The notes: generated from the sequence alone by a model not told the origin. Shown: positions 35,373-53,979, numbered from the stretch's first letter. The stretch is 64,000 bases of DNA from Euryodendron excelsum (GCA_033060915.1 CM065381.1:5326501-5390500), one strand, 5' to 3'. Numbers and translations are program-made.

Positions 35373-37196
35373 TCCTCGGCTTAGCCTGCCCCGATTGACG
35401 GGCTAATGGGGTTCTTTACTCTGACCTTTTCCTATCTCTTGGATCGTACATTGATTCATCTAACACTTAGATATTTGTATAATTTCACCGGCTATCATTC
35501 ACGCGCAATGCATGAAGGTTATGCAGTGCGTGTCTACGATGATTTTCATTAAATAGCTTTTCAAAATTTATCCACCGTTTTGTAACGCATTTTTCTTTAA
35601 TAGCATTCTTGCATCCTCTTTCTTAGCACACTTGATTTTACTTAACATTTCTAGTTACTTTTGTAATTTTACTTCTAGCTAGCTTGGTGATATTCCCTTT
35701 TTGTTTTTATTGCTTTTGAATCTCTTACTACTAGTAAGTTTCTTTAAATAATGTCCCACTTTAAAATTTTTAAGGATATCTTACTAGTGATCTCACACCA
35801 CTTATTAGGTGTGCACAAGTGAACAGAAAAAACCCATAACCTAACTAATTTGGCCTTTATGGGTTAGTTTAGTTGGAGTCTATCAAATGTTTAGTTCGGT
35901 TCTAAGTCTTAAAAAAATCAGACTAATAATTATGTTCAATTATTGAATTTTCATTTTTTTGAACCCCAAACCAAACTAAACCGAAACCCAATCTTGTATT
36001 GGTATAAAAGTCTAAATATATCGTGTATATGTCTTTAAATTGTTATTATGTGTACTTTAATTAATGTTAAGCTGTATTTGTATGTTGTTTCTTATTTTTT
36101 TTTTTAACATCAAAGATGCAAGATTAATCTATTTTTAATTTTTAAATGAATAAAGTACGTTTTATACAATAAAAATAGATATGAACCCTTACAACCCGAT
36201 ATTGATCCAAACCAACTCAAGGCATAGAATGGAACCAAATCAAACCAACTTGAATTGGTTTGGTTTGATTTCATAAGAGAATTAGTTCAGTTTTAGATTT
36301 GAAAATCTAAAACTGATCAAAATTGGGTCGTTATGTGTCTAGCATGGACCCTGCCCGGCCCAGCCCACCCATCCACACTCTTACCACTTACCATTTCTTT
36401 CTTCATCTTAAGCCCATTGTCCTTCCTTTATCCTTCTATTTCTAAAGAAAACTAAATTTTAATTTTTACTTTTCCTCTTCCTTTTCTTCTATCTTCTAAT
36501 ATATACATTTAACATTATTGACCTATGTTGTGTAATTAGGCTCTATTAGTAATATTTTTTATTTCTTGCATGTTCCTTTGTCAAACTCCTCAGAAGAAAA
36601 AAAAAGAATTATTTGGCTAAAATTCATTCCACTTTCACAAGTTACTATGCTCCAAAATAAACATGTTTTGTAGAGGGGTGCTAGCATCAATCGTGCCTGA
36701 ACGACAAGTGCAACTGATGCTAGCATTTTGTATTTTGTAATAACCTCATATTTTTTCCTTTCATTTTTAGTGCCAATCTCTTTTTTTAAAGCATGTGTTT
36801 TATATTACAAAATTATATATCGTGCACTTAAAATAGCATTATTTTTATTATTATTTTTTAAATAGCGTCTATACTTCTATCACATTTATGATAGAAGGGG
36901 AGAGAAAATAATCGGTCACATAATCAATTTTGATTCTTTGAATCAGCTTATAGGGTTTTACTTATTTTTAAAAATTTTTTCAACCCACATTTCCTTTTTA
37001 TATTTCTCAAAGCCTTTTATGCTTTTTGTTTTTTTTTTTTTGGTGAAAATCAAAACATAAAATTTAATAAAAAGTCACAAACTACTTAAATATATTTTTG
37101 GGCCAAAAAGATAAAGAAAAAAAAAAAAAGAAACTAGTCAAGACTGGAAAACTCGAGGAAGTGGAAGTAGGAACTATTTTATCCTCTCATCACCAG

Positions 37197-37198
<2 letters not shown>

Positions 37199-37234
<36 letters not shown>
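37199..37234. repeat. CT microsatellite ending four bases before the STIC2 start codon
   Basis: An uninterrupted CT repeat of about 36 bp fills the leader directly upstream of ATG 37239. Its length will change the 5' UTR but not the protein. The in-frame sequence further upstream has no ATG start. Confidence 0.9.
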
Positions 37235-37235
<1 letters not shown>

Positions 37236-37238
37236 ACA

Positions 37239-40200
37239 ATGGCATCGACGAATACCTTCACTGCTCAGATTTCGAATCTGTGTGGAGCAAATGATTGGAA
37301 AAGGACCTTGCTGCCCTCGCTCTCTCGTAACTCATCTCTTTCTCTCTCTGTCTCTCTTTATATATACGTATGATATATGCATACATGTATGAACATGTCT
37401 ATATGAAGCTAAACCTCATTTCAATACCAATTTAAAGGTTATTATTGGGTTTTAAACTTTCAATTAGTAGCTTAGGAATTTCAAGACAAGATTTTGCTTG
37501 TTATATATATGCACTGAATTTACACACGTAGTTGGAAATTAGGACATTTCGATGCTTTTGAATTTGAAGTTAGAACCTTTGCTGGTTTGTCAATTTTGCG
37601 TTAACTTCATTTTCTTTGTATGTGCTCTTCGTTGTGGTCTAATTTTGGGGTATTGAGTCCTTTTTTTTATACGTTCCCATGAATTTTTGCTACTGAATTT
37701 GCAGTAGAAAACTTAGATTTGGTGTTATTTGTACACGGATGTGCTCAATTTGGATGAGCAACTGGGCTGGATTCAGTTTCTTGGTGATCTTAATAATTGT
37801 GGTTTGCTAAATCACTGGCTGGAGGTAGCTATCTGTTTTTGAAGAATGAGATTTTTTTATTTTGTTAGTTGAAGGTACTTCGGAAAAAAAAGGGGGTAAT
37901 TCTTGAGTAAGTGCCGAAATGTAATGGCAACAGATTCAGCAGAGAGAGAGAGAGAGAGAGAGAGAGAGCTAGCTTCATGAAGACGAATTCTTGGTGAATT
38001 TTGTTTAAGAATATCCTTTTGAGCTCTTCTTATCCTGTCAACGAAACAAACAATAACTTGAATTGGATGCATTTTGGGTTGAAAGGAGGCTCAATTCAAT
38101 CCTTCTGCACTCAATAAATTTAAATGTGATAAAGTGGAGCTACCATGCAAATTTCATTATTCTTGCGTCAAATGTCTGATCTTTTAAGAGATCAGTCAAA
38201 CATAATGGATGCCTATCTTGGCTATAGTTAGAGATACTGGATGACTGTGTGTTATTCTTATGTAAATGAAAGCAATCCCCGATTTGGATGAAAGGAAATT
38301 CTTAGAATAGGTTTAAAATGATTATGGGCTGCTTTTTTTGTTTAGAATTTCTGCTGAACTAACTGCAAAGACTGATAGGCTGTTTTGAAATCTCTGATAT
38401 GAATTCACTATTTAAAATGTTAATAAAAATGGAAAGAGACCAAAAAGAGGGCAAAACTGAGGAAATGTTCAAAAGAAGAAGTCCAAGAGAAGTAAAGATC
38501 AAAGCATTAGATTCGTTTAAGAAGTAGCTGAACCACTTCGACCTTGTAACTGGTATTTAATAGAGAGGGATCGAGGAGGAAAGAGGTATGGAATAGGGAA
38601 AAGATTCAGGATTCAAAACCCTAATATTTCATACTTCAAGCTCCATAAAAAGATGTCAAAATAGGCTTTTAACTTTAATGATAAATCTCCATCATTGGGG
38701 TTCATTTTAGCTGAGAGCTGAATACTAGAGAAAGACCTAAAGTATCTCTTGTCTTAGGGTATAAAACCCCAAATAAATAGAAAGGAAGAAAAGACCGTGT
38801 AGATAATAGTGTATTAACGCACCTACAGTCTGGGAAGGCCAGGTAAGCCACTAAAGTTGGACACAGATAGATGGTATGGCCTGAAGTCATAAAGCCCTTT
38901 GAAGGTAGACGTTATGCTTATGGTCAGAGATATATTTGGTAGGGAACTTCAATCAGTTGTAGGTCCAATGACAGATTTGCTAGCATTGCATTGCTTGTTG
39001 AAAAAAAAAAAGGGCAGATTTTGCTGGGTATCATTTATACCAATTGAGGAAAAGGTCATGGTCTAGGAATGTCCATAGAAGGTAAGATCGTGTTCTTATA
39101 GCTAGGGCTGAGAAAGGTCTGAATCTGACTCAAGGTTATGGAACCCAGTCAAGGCAGACAGCATGATTTTGGAGATGCCTTTGGAGGGAAAGCAAAAAGA
39201 GTTGTAGATTCAGTGGCAGATTGATTTGCAATCAGGAACTTCGATGTAGTCAAAAGTCAAGTTCTTGGGATGTCCCACTAGACAAGATCGAGTCCTTACA
39301 CCAAGGCCCAAGAGAGGTCTGAACCAGTGGTTACCCCTGCCTTTAATGACATGTTTCACGACTTCACTAGGTACAGATCATTTTATTTTCTTGCATTCTG
39401 GCATTATGGATCTTAGAGTGATTCTTGAATATTATATATCTCTGGATCTCCGGCGTTGGTGATAAACTTAATCGTTAGACTGCTTTTATTTGAGGAATAT
39501 GAGGCGCTAAACTTTAAGCTCTGTTATTCATCAAGGCTCCTCTTCAGTTACAAATGAGAATCTGTTGAATTTTCATGGTGGTTAACCAATAACCATTAGA
39601 AGGCTTGGAAATCTACTGATGTAATAGGGATATGAATTATGACTCAGGACACGAGGACATGTAACAGTGTCACAATGAGTGTAATGTTATGCGCGAGTGA
39701 AATTTGTTGGAAAGCCAAGTATAGAACAACAAAACATAAAAACATATTGTGCTTTCTGATCTAATTGATTATATGAATTGTATTATGCTTTATGCTTTCT
39801 ATTTTTTTCTTCAGAGAATATGGAGTCCAATATTGCACGGGTCAAACGTAATATCTTCTTCTCGTTCTTCTCCTTTTCTTTTGGTTGCAAGGGATAATGT
39901 TTCCTTACCAGAGGCTACTACTTTTTGTTGGTTGAGTGTCTGTAGACTGTTTAATTATATCTATATAAAGAGCTGATTTAAACTTTTCCTTTTTTTTACT
40001 CTACAGACAAAATAAATCCCAACACGAATCCAAGCAGTTTGTGGATTTTATCACAGTCTGCTTGTCAAAAGCTTGGGCATAATCATAGATCTCTTCGCAT
40101 ATATGGTCTGTTTGGAGGACAAAAGGAAAATGATAAGAGCGATGATGCGCCTTCAAAGGTTAAAATTTTATCTTGTAGTTACAAGTATGTATCAATATCA

Positions 40201-42762
40201 TACTGCTTCTTGTCCATAAAGAGAAATGTTGGATCTGTCTCTGACAATGAATGGTCCTCCACCTTATCCATGGACATATTAATTGCATTCTCCTGATAAA
40301 ATAATGTTTCAACGTTCTTGTAGTTATTTTTTATTTCTTTGAGCTACTTATTTCAGTCAGTAGTTGGCCTATTTTAATGTGTCTCGATGAATGAACATAA
40401 ATTTTTAACTATGAAGAAGAGTTCAGAAGTTTGACTAAAGGAGTGTGGCTGTGCAAAGTCAATTATAGATGGAACTTTGAGTACCTTTGTATTGTTCATG
40501 GAGTGCTCATTAGGTAACTGATGGAGAACAAGAAAGAAGAATTGTAGTCTGGTTAGGATTCTAATTCTCTTCTAGATCTATTCGTCTCTTTTGTCTCAAC
40601 ATTCTCTGCTTTCGTCTCTCTCCTATTCTCTCTCTTCTCTCTCCTTTACTATTTCTCCTTCTTTTGGGTTACTGTTCTACATCAGTAACCTCTTAACGGG
40701 CATGAATGATTGATCTCAATCTGATAAAATAACAATTCTGGAACATCAGACCTGAGTTTATCAGTAAATGATTAGTGCAGAGAGTAATCCTCTATCAAAC
40801 TTACTCGTGTTTAATGATAGAACATTTCAATATGAGCCTTTGAGCTTATGGGACAATCTACTTAAAATTGGTTTTGTTTATTTATTTGCCTAATTTGAAA
40901 TTAAGTTGTGACTTTTTTTTCTTGATTGGAACTAACTTTCATGCTCATTGATATTAGGCAGGAATTATGGGAAACATGCAAAATTTATTTGAGACTGTGA
41001 AGAAGGCACAAATGGTTGTCCAGGTTGAGGCAGTGCGTGTGCAAAAGGAGCTTGCGGTGTATGTGTCATATAATAAAATCAACTGTAGTCAAAGCCTTGT
41101 TTATTTTGTTTGTATGTGTGTATCTTATTCTACTGGTCTTCGTTTTTGTTGTCTTTTATAGAGCAGAGTTTGATGGTTATTGCGAAGGTGAGCTAATAAA
41201 GGTATGTAGTTTTCTCATTTATTGTTTTCTTTAATCAGGTAATTTGTTCGTTTTGTTTTTGCTTAATTAGACATAGGCAGGAATTAGGTTTTACTTATTA
41301 TAATCTGAACAAAGAACCTTGAATGGGAAACACAAGTAGGAAATGGCAAGGGAAACAGAAGCCAGGAAGTGCATTCTGAGAAATATTTATGAAGTTGATG
41401 GGACGATTATTGGAAGCACTAACTGATAAGAACATAAGACAAAATTTTGGAAACTATTATATAATTGTAGGGGGAAAATTGCAGAATTTTGTATTTATTA
41501 GCCATCCAGAAAGGAATGAAAATGCAAAATTTTGAAAGAATTCTGTTTTAATTGCATTGGACATGAATTTCTTATCAATTTCCCAAGCTTTCTTAAAAAA
41601 ATTAAGTTACAGAGTTTCCGAATAGTTTCCTTCAGAAGCATTTCCAGGATGTTTTCCTGACATTTGTGAGAAATTCTTTTGCTCTGCTTCAAAATCAAAA
41701 TTATAGGTCCAAAACTAAGTTTCTTCACTACTTTAGATTGGATTATGTTCTCCTAGCTTGAATCTGTGTTGTCTTTGTAAAAAAACCCCACCAAAAGAAA
41801 AGGGGCGAAGTACAGAAAAATAAAAACTCCAGCTTGCATAGCCATGGAAATTATTTGGTACTTTGTTGTCAATGCAATTTGAATTCACAGCTTTGATGGA
41901 ATCATTTAAAAACGAAAGTGAAGCCATTAAAAAAGAGAAAACGGCATTGCCCTGGGTGTGATATCACTTCAAATGCTTTGAAAAACCTCTTATAATTACT
42001 TTAACTCTGTGTTATTTTGATGTTTTGTTATAATCGTGGATCATCTAGTTGTTCCAGTGGCTTGTCACTCCCTGTCTCCAGTGGAAAGCTCACTTTCTGT
42101 CTTGGAGATGTCAGAAGAATGATTAAAATTGATGTTTTAAGGACTTAATAGAAAATTCTAACTGAAGTTTTCTTTAGGTAACACTATCTGGGAACCAGCA
42201 ACCCATACGTACTGAAATCACTGAGGCTGCAATGGAGTTAGGACCTGAAGTGAGTATATTCTGCTTGATCCTAGTGCCAGATCAAAATCTTTTGAGCATT
42301 CATATTTTCAAGATTTTAAGAACCTTCCAGTCATTGAGTTCAATACTTTTGCCCAATCGGTGGTTTAAATCATTTCATTAAGTGCTAGGGGCCATTGTTT
42401 GACCTCATGCTATCAGAGATGGACTGAGAATTTATTTTAGATATGTTGAATTCTCTATATTGCTCTTTGTATGGTTTCAGATGGGAGAATAATTTGATTT
42501 CAGATGTTGCTAGCATTTCATGTTTTCTGTTTTTCATGCAGAAACTCTCACTTCTGATAACTGAGGCATACAAAGATGCACATCAGAAGAGTGTTCTGGT
42601 GAGAATTACACGCCTAGTAAAACACCTAACTCTTTTTCTGTCATTGCTGCTGAATTGAAAGTTCTGGCCTTATGATATTCTCAGGCCATGAAGGAGAGGA
42701 TGAGTGATCTTGCCCAGAGCTTAGGAATGCCACCGGGTCTCGGTGAGGGATTCAAACAATGA
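37239..42762 (+). CDS. STIC2: Plastid YbaB/EbfC-type protein, STIC2-like
   Basis: Eight exons (37239-37326, 39815-39847, 40007-40158, 40958-41058, 41162-41201, 42178-42249, 42542-42598, 42685-42762) join in phase to 206 residues. Residues 1 to about 70 are Ser/Asn/Lys-rich and fit a plastid transit peptide. GLFGGQKENDKSDDAPSK then leads into the YbaB core (about 92-206) with GNMQNLFETVKKAQMVVQ, EFDGYCEGELIKVTLSGNQQ, KDAHQKSVLAMKERMSDL and the ending LGMPPGLGEGFKQ. This matches plant STIC2 (At2g24020) and its paralogue. In Arabidopsis STIC2 works with Alb3 and cpSRP54 in thylakoid protein insertion; bacterial YbaB is a nucleoid-associated dimer. The first two junctions rest on phase and weak donors. 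The last exon's tail is duplicated at 46075-46231, and the 3' UTR is interrupted by a viral insertion 90 bp after the stop. Confidence 0.92.
37940..37968. repeat. GA microsatellite in STIC2 intron 1
   Basis: A GA repeat of about 29 bp with no interruption, lying in the first intron. Confidence 0.9.
38910..39330. repeat. Diverged direct duplication in STIC2 intron 1
   Basis: The segment 38930-39120 resembles 39190-39325: AGTTGTAGGTCCAATGACAG pairs with AGTTGTAGATTCAGTGGCAG, and GGAATGTCCATAGAAGGTAAG pairs with GGGATGTCCCACTAGACAAG, each followed by GAGAAAGGTCTGAA or GAGAGGTCTGAA. It is an old tandem duplication or two copies of one transposon-derived unit. Confidence 0.55.
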
Positions 42763-42852
42763 TGTTTCCCGCTTACACTGCATCCATGACGGTCCAATTT
42801 TGTACATAGCCAGGCAGAAGTGCTCGTTTGTACAATGTATTCGAGATTGTGA
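42697..42852 (+). repeat. Left copy of the host duplication flanking the viral insert
   Basis: It starts AGGATGAGTGATCTTGCCC inside STIC2 exon 8, includes the stop codon (42760-42762) and 90 bp of 3' UTR, and ends GAGATTGTGA. The right copy at 46075-46231 differs at only three places: T/A in GACGG(T/A)CC, one extra A, and T/C in GTA(T/C)TCGAG. This copy keeps the exon 8 acceptor upstream, so it is the one used for coding. Confidence 0.95.
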
Positions 42853-45800
42853 TCTTTGGTCATTTCAGAAGGAGCATTTTTTAAACCAAATGGCATGATA
42901 TTTCATTCAAAATGTCCTATAGAAATAGTGAAAGCAGTTTTATATCTATCTGTTTCAGCAACCTAAATTTGCCAATGACTTGATTCTAAATCAAATTTAA
43001 AAAAAATAAGAGCATGATGGAAGCCATCTAACATATCTTTTTTGTTAGGAATAGGATAGGGAATCCATTTTAACATCTTATTGAGGGGTTTATAATTAAT
43101 AACCAATCTAGGAGCACCTCGCTCTATTTCAACATTTTTGTACACACAAAATTTTGTACAGCTTCAAGGAGAATATGATTTTTGTATGAGTTTTTTTTCA
43201 AGCAAAGAAGCAATTTTCTTTTTGTAGAATTTCAGAGTTTTTGAATTCATTTGACAAGGACGTGCCGGTGTGGGGATTAACTTGTCATGAAAATCTCTCT
43301 CATAAGGAAGAGAAACAACATGTTTCTTTGTATTCCAGAAAATAGTGGGATGATCATTACATATTTCACTAAGAAATTGGGAGAAAATCAATTTGATTTT
43401 TTTTGGATATTTGGTTTTATTAAAATCTCATTGATTTTAAAAATAGAAATTTCTTTTTGTAAAAAATTAATGTGCTTTTTTTTTTATAGCTAATAACGGA
43501 TTTTTAACAAAATTTAAAAATCTTGTTTGAGAATTAGTTATAAACTGAAAACTAATTCTTTGATTATTCAAAGTAGTATAAATACCAGTTGAATTTATTT
43601 TTTCAATAGACATTGAATCATTTAAAATTAGAGTACCAAATATGACATGGTGTTGTAAATTTTTTACAAGTAAGAAAGAAGATAGAATATATACATATTT
43701 ATTACAAATATGAGTATCAGTAATTTACTGAATTTGTGATTTATTACCACTTGCAGAAGTCAAAGAATATTTTGTCTTCTCAAAGTATTGAGTTGGAATT
43801 AATTCTTTTTGGACACAGTTTAGATACGCACTACAATCAATAAGAGCAATTAAATTCTCTATTCATAATTCATTATGAACGAATAAAAAGATTTTTATAA
43901 ACCACTTTTGTGATGTCACTTCATTTAGAATTTCCAAATATGGCAAAGTATCATCTTTGATGATAACACTTGTTGAAGGACTAGAAACTACATATTTAGT
44001 CTAAAGTTTAAACACTCTTGTATTAGAGAGTGATTATCAGTTTCAAGAGATTTGATCTCTTCTTTTAACTGATTTGTCTCAATTTTTAAATTCTGTAAAG
44101 TAATAGGTTTATCCTGAAACTTCTGAAGTTTTTTCATTACTTTAGACATGTTATACATATTTGTAATATCAGGAGTATTTTCTTGTTGGGCCTGTTTCAA
44201 ATAATTTTGAATTATCTGGGCTTTTGTAGAACTATTAGGAATTTGATCAAATATTTTAATAATGGCTTCTTGATCTTGGGTAAGCATATTGATACTTAAG
44301 CCATGCATATCAATAATGGTTTTGTAGTAATTACTACAGTGACGTGTGCAACTAGCTTCCTTGGCAGAGTCAACATCATCAGAGGAAGAAATACCCTCTT
44401 CAACTTTGTGAAGAATATCAGAAGTATCAGATTCAACAGGGGAATTTGTTTCTGCTTCATTTTCACTATTAAGTAATATTTTAGGCAAAGTATCATTTAA
44501 TTGTTCATCAATTTGAAGTTCATTTAACTTCTTTTTTGTCAAACATTTGTTTGCAAAATGGTCAAATTTGTCGTACTTTCAACATTTAACTTCACTGGAG
44601 GAAGAAGGTCGGGTTTTAGAAGATCGTTTTCTAAAATATGATTTAGAAATAGGTTTTGAAGAAGAAGGTTCAGAAATATGTTTTTTTTTCTTTTTAGAAG
44701 ATTTAGAAAAATATTTTTTTTTACTAGATCGTTGATGACGATCTTTAGGCGACTTTGAAATATCCATAGCAAAATTATCACAAAAATCTCCAAGTTGAGA
44801 TCTCTCTGTGAGTTGCTATTTTTTCATTTGATTTTTTAACTTTATGTCATTACATAAAGTTAATCCTTCCTGAATACAGGAATCAATTAAACTACCAAAA
44901 GTATGATTTTGGTATGGGATAGAAATTCCATTATTTCTATCTCTAAGAGCCTTTTTTACTCTTTTAGCAAATAAATATGGAAGACCATCAATAAATTTAG
45001 ATTTTCAGTGATTACTATTTGCATCGGAGAGTTGCATAACTCTATTTAAAAATACATTCTTATATCATAAAAAATGAGTAAGTGTAGGACACCTCAAATT
45101 TTGAAGTAAAGTCTTAACATTTTCATAATTACCGGTGTATCTACTAGTAAAATGTTCAGCACTAGCCAAAATTAGTGTATATAGCGATTCTTCGATAATC
45201 CTAATAGCATTAGGATCATTTTGAGTGGGTGCTGGTTCGTGTTTGATAGCATCCATTATCTCAAATTTTTTAGCAAAATTTAAATAATTATCCCACCAAC
45301 CTTTCAAAATACCTGTAAATCCATAGGTTATTATCTAAGCAATAGTTCTATCACTATTGTTTTGCTGTTTACAAACAATGGAATACATGATCACACGATG
45401 TAACATATCATAGTTCTGTTTGTCAGCAAAATCATCTAAATTCTATTCATAAATGGATTGACTTTGATAATTATTTTGGATAAAATTATCATTTTCCTCA
45501 AATAAAACACCATGGGGGTAGGTCTTTTATAATAATAGTGTTCAAGCGTACGAGGCTTAGCTTCAATTTTATTAAGCTTAGTTGCAAAATTATTAATTTG
45601 CAATTCATCTGGATCAGAGTCAGAACTATTAGATCCAGTGTCAGACTTTGCAAACAAATTATGAATTTTGAAATATTTTAATTTGTCTTCTAAAATATTG
45701 ACAAATTCATTTGACGATTCCAATTTGAAACCTTTAACCTCAACACGAGATTGAATAGTAGCTTTAGCTTTAATAATTGGCTTTTCATCAAAAACTTCAT

Positions 45801-46071
45801 ATAATGAAGTTTTGTGAAAACCTTTTCAAGTTTTTTTATCAAGATGGAGCAATTGTTGTCCAAGAATTTGTAAATATAAATTTATATAATTACTTTGTTT
45901 AAAGGCTTTATTAAGCTCTTTCTTGATAATATTAACCATTTCAACTGTAACAGGTTTAATAAATGCAGATGCTTCCAAAGTATGAGAGGAAGAAGTACTA
46001 CTTATTTTTAAGGGGCTCAATAAGAGAGAAAATAGAATGAATTACAAATCCTGAATCTGTTGTTCATAAAG
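42853..46071 (-). mobile_element. Endogenous caulimovirid fragment, truncated and broken
   Basis: Read on the minus strand from 46071 to 42853, the order is that of a plant pararetrovirus (Caulimoviridae). An upstream polyprotein part comes first, then a coat-protein-like region (KGWWDNYL at about 45284-45307). A Lys-rich stretch precedes a CCHC zinc knuckle (44541-44590) in which a stop codon sits next to the first Cys and the second Cys is Tyr. An aspartic-protease-like region follows, with DCSA in place of the usual D-[ST]-G (43827-43838). The N-terminal part of reverse transcriptase comes last (INYKPLN near 43090-43110; PFGLKNAPS at 42870-42893). Sequence stops there: the catalytic YIDD-type block, RNase H and any complete movement protein are absent. 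Many in-frame stops and shifts break it. It is non-functional. The genus is uncertain. Confidence 0.85.
43988..44542 (-). pseudogene. Longest surviving viral open segment (after the zinc knuckle)
   Basis: About 184 codons, Glu/Asp/Ser-rich at the start, with a helical C-terminal part (residues about 130-180). It lies just after the damaged zinc knuckle and before the protease-like region, the position of the linker between the capsid and polymerase parts in caulimovirids. It is part of the viral remnant and not a host gene. Survival of this frame is most simply chance. Confidence 0.7.
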
Positions 46072-46074
46072 AAA

Positions 46075-46231
46075 AGGATGAGTGATCTTGCCCAGAGCTT
46101 AGGAATGCCACCGGGTCTCGGTGAGGGATTCAAACAATGATGTTTCCCGCTTACACTGCATCCATGACGGACCAATTTTGTACAATAGCCAGGCAGAAGT
46201 GCTCGTTTGTACAATGTACTCGAGATTGTGA
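46075..46231 (+). repeat. Right copy of the host duplication (orphan STIC2 last-exon tail)
   Basis: About 98% identical to 42697-42852, with the same stop codon and 3' UTR start. It has no splice acceptor: viral sequence directly abuts AGGATGAG. The host 3' UTR continues past 46231 with no viral sequence, so this copy carries the original downstream side and probably the original polyadenylation region of STIC2. Confidence 0.95.
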
Positions 46232-46662
46232 ACTTGTTAACCCTTTTTTTTTTTTTTTGTTGCTATGTGATCTTGTTAACTTTAATTCATCATTAGCCTT
46301 GTTGAATGACTTATTCAATTCGAAACCCCACAATCCACAGAATTCCACAGTAAATGAGAGTCTAGAAAATATCTTCCTTGCAAAATAATGGAGGATGTTT
46401 GAACACTTTCTTTTACGTTATTTCTGGGGGAAAATTAAAGATATATTTACATAAAAATTTGTTCTCTTGTAGCAACTTGTTTACATTCATATTTCATTTA
46501 TTTGATGCAAGTGTCCTGATGTAAACCAGAAACATATTCAGGTTTTCTTAGGAGTTGGGCCACTGGAAACTGAAGGGGAGCTTGCTTGCTTGGTTGTTGA
46601 AAAATGAAAAACTGAGATTTATTTTGCTGTTAGCTTTGCCTGCCATCAGAAATGCTCAAGAA

Positions 46663-46735
<73 letters not shown>

Positions 46736-47055
46736 AATTTATCAGCTTTACAAATGATTTCAGGGAAAATCTTTGAAAGTTTTGCTATCTTTGGGTTTTG
46801 AATGTCAAGGGAAAAGAAAATGAAAGAGAATGAATCATTTATACATATTGCATTGAAGAGTTCAAAAATTGTATGATAGTGCTAACTCATTTCTTGCTCG
46901 TCATCAAAATGAAATGCAATTTGTCCTAGTAATACAGTTACCAGTTTGAATGAATGTTGCCTATTATAGTCATTTAACCCACACATTCCAACATCTGAAA
47001 GAGACTCAGAACTATAGGCCATGCCACTATATATATATAGTCTCTGAGGAAATTG
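46232..47055. other. Spacer between convergent STIC2 and carboxypeptidase genes
   Basis: It includes the ancestral STIC2 3' UTR and terminator region, a T-rich run near 46243-46258, a compound AT/GA microsatellite (46662-46735), and the carboxypeptidase 3' UTR on the minus strand. No gene is seen. Confidence 0.6.
46662..46735. repeat. AT/GA compound microsatellite, about 74 bp
   Basis: About 24 bp of AT repeat is joined to about 50 bp of uninterrupted GA repeat. It is the longest simple repeat in the right half of the window. Confidence 0.9.
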
Positions 47056-53305
<6,250 letters not shown>

Positions 53306-53923
53306 TCATTTACTGCATCTTGCAGGCTGGACAGGTATATATGTGGACCTTTTCTCTCCCTCTGTCACTATTGAGAGAGAGAGAGGGAGAGAGAGAGAGA
53401 AAGATGAGCTGGTTCTGCAATGCAATTTGAAACCAAGATCAAACTTCGTTAAGAACCCATAAGTGGCATCATAAATGCATCACAAGACTCTCTCTCTCTC
53501 TCTCTGTGGGGATTGTGGTCCTATGTAGGAATATGGGAGAAGGGCTAGGGGAGAGGACTAGTTGTGGAATTTTGGATTTCTTGACCTTAGGTCCGTTCGA
53601 TACAATTTTTTTAAATTTTTTCGGCTGGGTTTTTTGGCTTATAAAAAAAATTAAAATTTTTCAACTTTTTTCTTATCTTAGCTTACAAAAATAAAAAAGT
53701 TAAAAAGATTTAGTTTTTTTTTTTCTTGCTTACAAGAAAAAAAAAACAAAAGGAGAAAAACTAAATTTAAGTTCTACCAAACAGAGCTTAATACAATTGT
53801 ACAATATAAAGGTCAAGAAGGAGGGCTTACCCAAAAACTGGCGCTCATAAACCAACACTAAAATCTTTATTATCACCTCCCTTCTTGTGTTTACAGAAAA
53901 AATTTATATATACATCAAGATTC

Positions 53924-53979
<56 letters not shown>

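Larger units (their letters stand above)
29850..37190. other. Intergenic, AT-rich, repeat-filled region
   Basis: It separates the divergent unknown-function gene (minus) and STIC2 (plus). No gene is supported. It contains the AT/GA microsatellite at 30242-30301, an inverted-terminal-repeat element at 32001-33220, a degenerate tandem array at 33421-34300, a short family A MITE at 34603-34695, an unrecognised minus-strand reading frame at 35010-35372, and an AAACCAAA-rich stretch at 35805-36335. Confidence 0.6.

Noticed and set aside
35805..36335. Possible regulatory or coding block rich in AAACCAAA words
   Set aside because: It is low-complexity inverted-repeat sequence of a kind common in plant spacers, with no open frame and no clear ends.
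37098..37238. In-frame N-terminal extension of STIC2
   Set aside because: It has no ATG and runs through the CT microsatellite, which would code for a Ser-Leu repeat; the ATG at 37239 fits a transit peptide start.
42681..42896. 71-codon minus-strand frame starting MPFGLKNAPS as one gene
   Set aside because: It is a chance fusion across the junction: the first codons are viral reverse transcriptase remnant and the rest is the antisense of the STIC2 last exon.
46075..46231. Second coding exon or second gene of the YbaB family
   Set aside because: It lacks the splice acceptor and all upstream exons; it is the orphan half of the flanking duplication.
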